Origin: Dreissena polymorpha
Taxonomy: Eukaryota; Mollusca; Bivalvia; Myida; Dreissenidae
NCBI RefSeq assembly: GCF_020536995.1
Contig: NC_068358.1
Coordinates: 3,230,543 to 3,294,542 of the forward strand
Length of the DNA stretch: 64,000 nt
Direction: 5' to 3'
The notes under the pieces were generated by a model that was not told where the DNA came from, ran no database searches, and saw only the letters and a list, made by a program, of their open reading frames with translations. Positions 61,670 to 64,000 of the stretch are shown here, piece after piece. The number at the start of each line of letters is the position of its first letter. The stretch's first letter is position 1. The translations under genes and the position numbers were made by a program.

Positions 61670-61900
61670 TTAACCCATTTATATCTAGCGTCTAGAAAAA
61701 AAAGGCATTGGCAAACAGCGTAGACCCAGATGAGACGCCGCATGATGCGGCGTCTCATCAGGGTCTGCGCTGTTTGCATAAAGGAATTTCTGTAAGAAAT
61801 ATTCTAAATATAGAAATAATATACAAGACATCCCTTATTTTGGAAATAAATTGATCCAATTTAGAAGGAAGGAAGAGTCCACTAGGCATAAATGGGTTAA
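61670..61900 (+). mobile_element. Family A TTAA MITE, copy 11
   Basis: TTAA flanks; ends CCCATTTATATCTAG / CTAGGCATAAATGGG; full palindrome with GACGCCGCATGATGCGGCGTC. Confidence 0.92.
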
Positions 61901-63811
61901 GACATACTAGACACGCTTGTCTTCTCTCTTATTGCCATGTTTAACGTGCTTAAATTTACTTTATCGACGGTATATATCAATAGCATACGACTCGTAATAA
62001 TGAATCCAAGGGAGATTCTAAGTCAAATCATTTTAACTGCAACCTTTTCTGTTCGGGATTCTAACTGTACGATGTTCTTTTTTTGAAATTATAAGTTGTG
62101 GGCTTACTACGCTTGATCCCACTTATAATAAAAACTATCTAAAGTAATATATATATAAAAACATAAATTATTTAAAGTATGAGAATACTATTAATTGTCA
62201 TTAACCATGATAAGTATAATAATGAGCACATTAACTCGACAGAACTACAGAACTACAGTTATTCCCTTTATCAATTAACACTGGAAACACTAGTTTCAAA
62301 CTTGATGAATTAATTATTCAATAATTCGGACCATGCAAATATAAGCACATATAAAACATAAAAATTATAAATATTCCCTAATTTAACTCTGTTATAACTT
62401 AAGAAATTATATAACATATAACTTAACGTGAATAAACCAGTCCTAGCTTAAGCGGGCCTGTATTATACACTTGTAGAGGAGGAGAGAGAGCGCATGCGTA
62501 TAGATGATGAGAGAAGAGCGCATGCGTATGCATCTTGTTGCAGCGCTGTAAACATGCCTACCTTTATCCATCGTATATTCATATAGAGCCTGGGAATACC
62601 TTACTAATATATGAAACAGCCCTAGTACATAGCATGTAATTTTAGTGAAAATATATCGACATTTTATATTATTAAAACCTTTAAACTTCCGCCCACTGGG
62701 ATGTTGAATGGTCCACTATAGTGAGTTTGACGAAATCGGGAATTTTTGTTGTCTAGTCGCGAAGATCAGGGACAATTTCGTATCTAAATTTCATCGTTCG
62801 GCAAACATGTGTACCGATGATGCCTAAAAATAATCGATAAAAACCATCCGACATCCAATTTTTGCGGGTTGACTGCAGATTTCCCCCGATGATGACTAAA
62901 GTTCTATTGCAGATAAAAAGCAGACTATTGTTGACGTCAATGGCAATAGACGAGTGGGGTGTGCCGGAACATAACTTTTGATTTTTTCTCGTATCGACTT
63001 TTGATTTATGACTGGAACTTACACCTCATCTGAAATCGTGTGGGCAAGTGTTGTGTATGAGTAGCTTAATGTGTTTTCTAGTTGAAACCAATAACTTGCA
63101 ATATGTTAAGAATTCAACTGACGCTGATTGTTTCATTACGTTAACTACCGGTATTTCTGGTTTATATTTGACATATAGCGTTTTTATGGTATATGTATTA
63201 TTTTTTAAATTTATCGTATCAATCTTTGTGATTGAGCTATAACAGGTCTGGTTTTCCGGATATTGCCAATACCGATTTTCTTTTAAATTTCTCAATTAAG
63301 TATTAATTTTTAAGATAAAATGTACAACTTGAAATAAAAACATAGCGATGTTACTAATACCACCTATGGACAATGCATTTAAGCAAAATAACGAATGGAA
63401 TTAAATACAATTCCATGACTGACGTACGAACGCATTCTCTCTTGTTCATATTAAAAGCACTGTCACTAACGAAAATATTGCATTCGGACACGGTTTTCGT
63501 CAATCACAGAAGAGCAAATAAAATCGATTTTAAAATCAAACGATAAGTACGATATGTAAACATACTTCGATGGATTTTTATAGAAATGAATTAGCGCTGT
63601 GACAAATACAGCGCTAAATTTCCAGAGGGCGTCCAGCTTCAGAGGGCGTCCAGCTTAATATACCGGTATTCAAAGTATAGGCTTTTATTGAGTTTAAACC
63701 TATTTATTTTAGCTCGATTATAGCGAAAGCCTCAAGCTTATCGAAACGCTATCGAGTCCGTTACCTGTTCCTAGAACCAATACTTGATGTTTTTGAGAGA
63801 GATCTAAAGAA
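61901..63811. other. Gene-free stretch with possible promoter motifs
   Basis: No gene seen. Two GCGCATGCG motifs lie at 62490 and 62518, and a 17-bp direct duplication (AGAGGGCGTCCAGCTT) at about 63624-63656. Confidence 0.45.
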
Positions 63812-63887
63812 CGCACCCACAGTGGGGATCAAACCCGTGACCTCCCGGTCGCTCGGCATCCACCTTATCCATTACACCGCGGCGACC
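63812..63887 (-). mobile_element. tRNA-like SINE head at window edge
   Basis: Minus strand: GGTCGCCGCGGTGTAATGG (A-box region), then ACGGGTTTGATCCCC (B box). Related in the first half to the SINE at 21.7 kb. Anticodon stem poorly paired, so a repeat is more likely than a tRNA gene. Confidence 0.6.
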
Positions 63888-64000
63888 ATTATTTGTGTCC
63901 TATATTAATTTTGATTCGACGAAATTTGCAAAATAAAAATATCTATTGTTTTTATAACTTTTCAAAAATGGTTCAATTCATTAAACTTTTTAATAAACGT

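Overview
The window looks like non-coding-rich nuclear DNA of a marine or freshwater bivalve mollusc. This rests on AT-rich background, sparse coding, and repeat families I associate with heterodont bivalves (Dreissena-like genomes come to mind, from memory only and unverified). Only two convincing protein genes and one intact tRNA gene are visible. No retrovirus-like, LTR or Polinton-type remains and no bacterial features were recognised.

Layout. From about 1.2 to 40.2 kb the DNA is a diverged tandem array of a long, mostly non-coding segment (nominal period 12-14.5 kb). I see one tail unit (1.2-4.7 kb), a rearranged unit (5.9-13.1 kb), a nearly full unit (13.1-27.4 kb), an internally deleted unit (27.4-35.3 kb) and a shortened last unit (35.3-40.2 kb). 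Single-exon genes are not evident in it. Many mobile elements entered individual units after duplication, and the sister units preserve the empty sites.

Mobile DNA. Three non-autonomous terminal-inverted-repeat families dominate. Family A (about 230 bp) is flanked by TTAA, has ends like CCCATTTATGCCTAG and carries a strong central palindrome. Family B (about 260 bp) has ends like GGGCTTAATGCATGTGCG. Family C (about 515 bp) is flanked by TTAA, has AGGGGCCTTTTCAC-like ends and carries a tRNA-like module inside it. A shorter family D, several tRNA-derived SINEs, an (AGAC)n-bearing repeat and a 27-copy 24-bp minisatellite complete the picture. The minisatellite appears to have grown out of a family B end.

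Genes. At 43.3 kb and 53.1 kb lie two paralogous intronless genes for small PH-domain-like proteins, about 56% identical by eye over 97 gap-free residues. Both have an ATCACGTG E-box, a TATA-like box and a shared CAACCGAG motif upstream. In the second gene the conserved C-terminal tail is displaced into another frame. A tRNA-His(GTG) gene lies between them on the minus strand at 46.9 kb. The rest of 40-64 kb is gene-poor sequence with scattered SINEs and MITEs.
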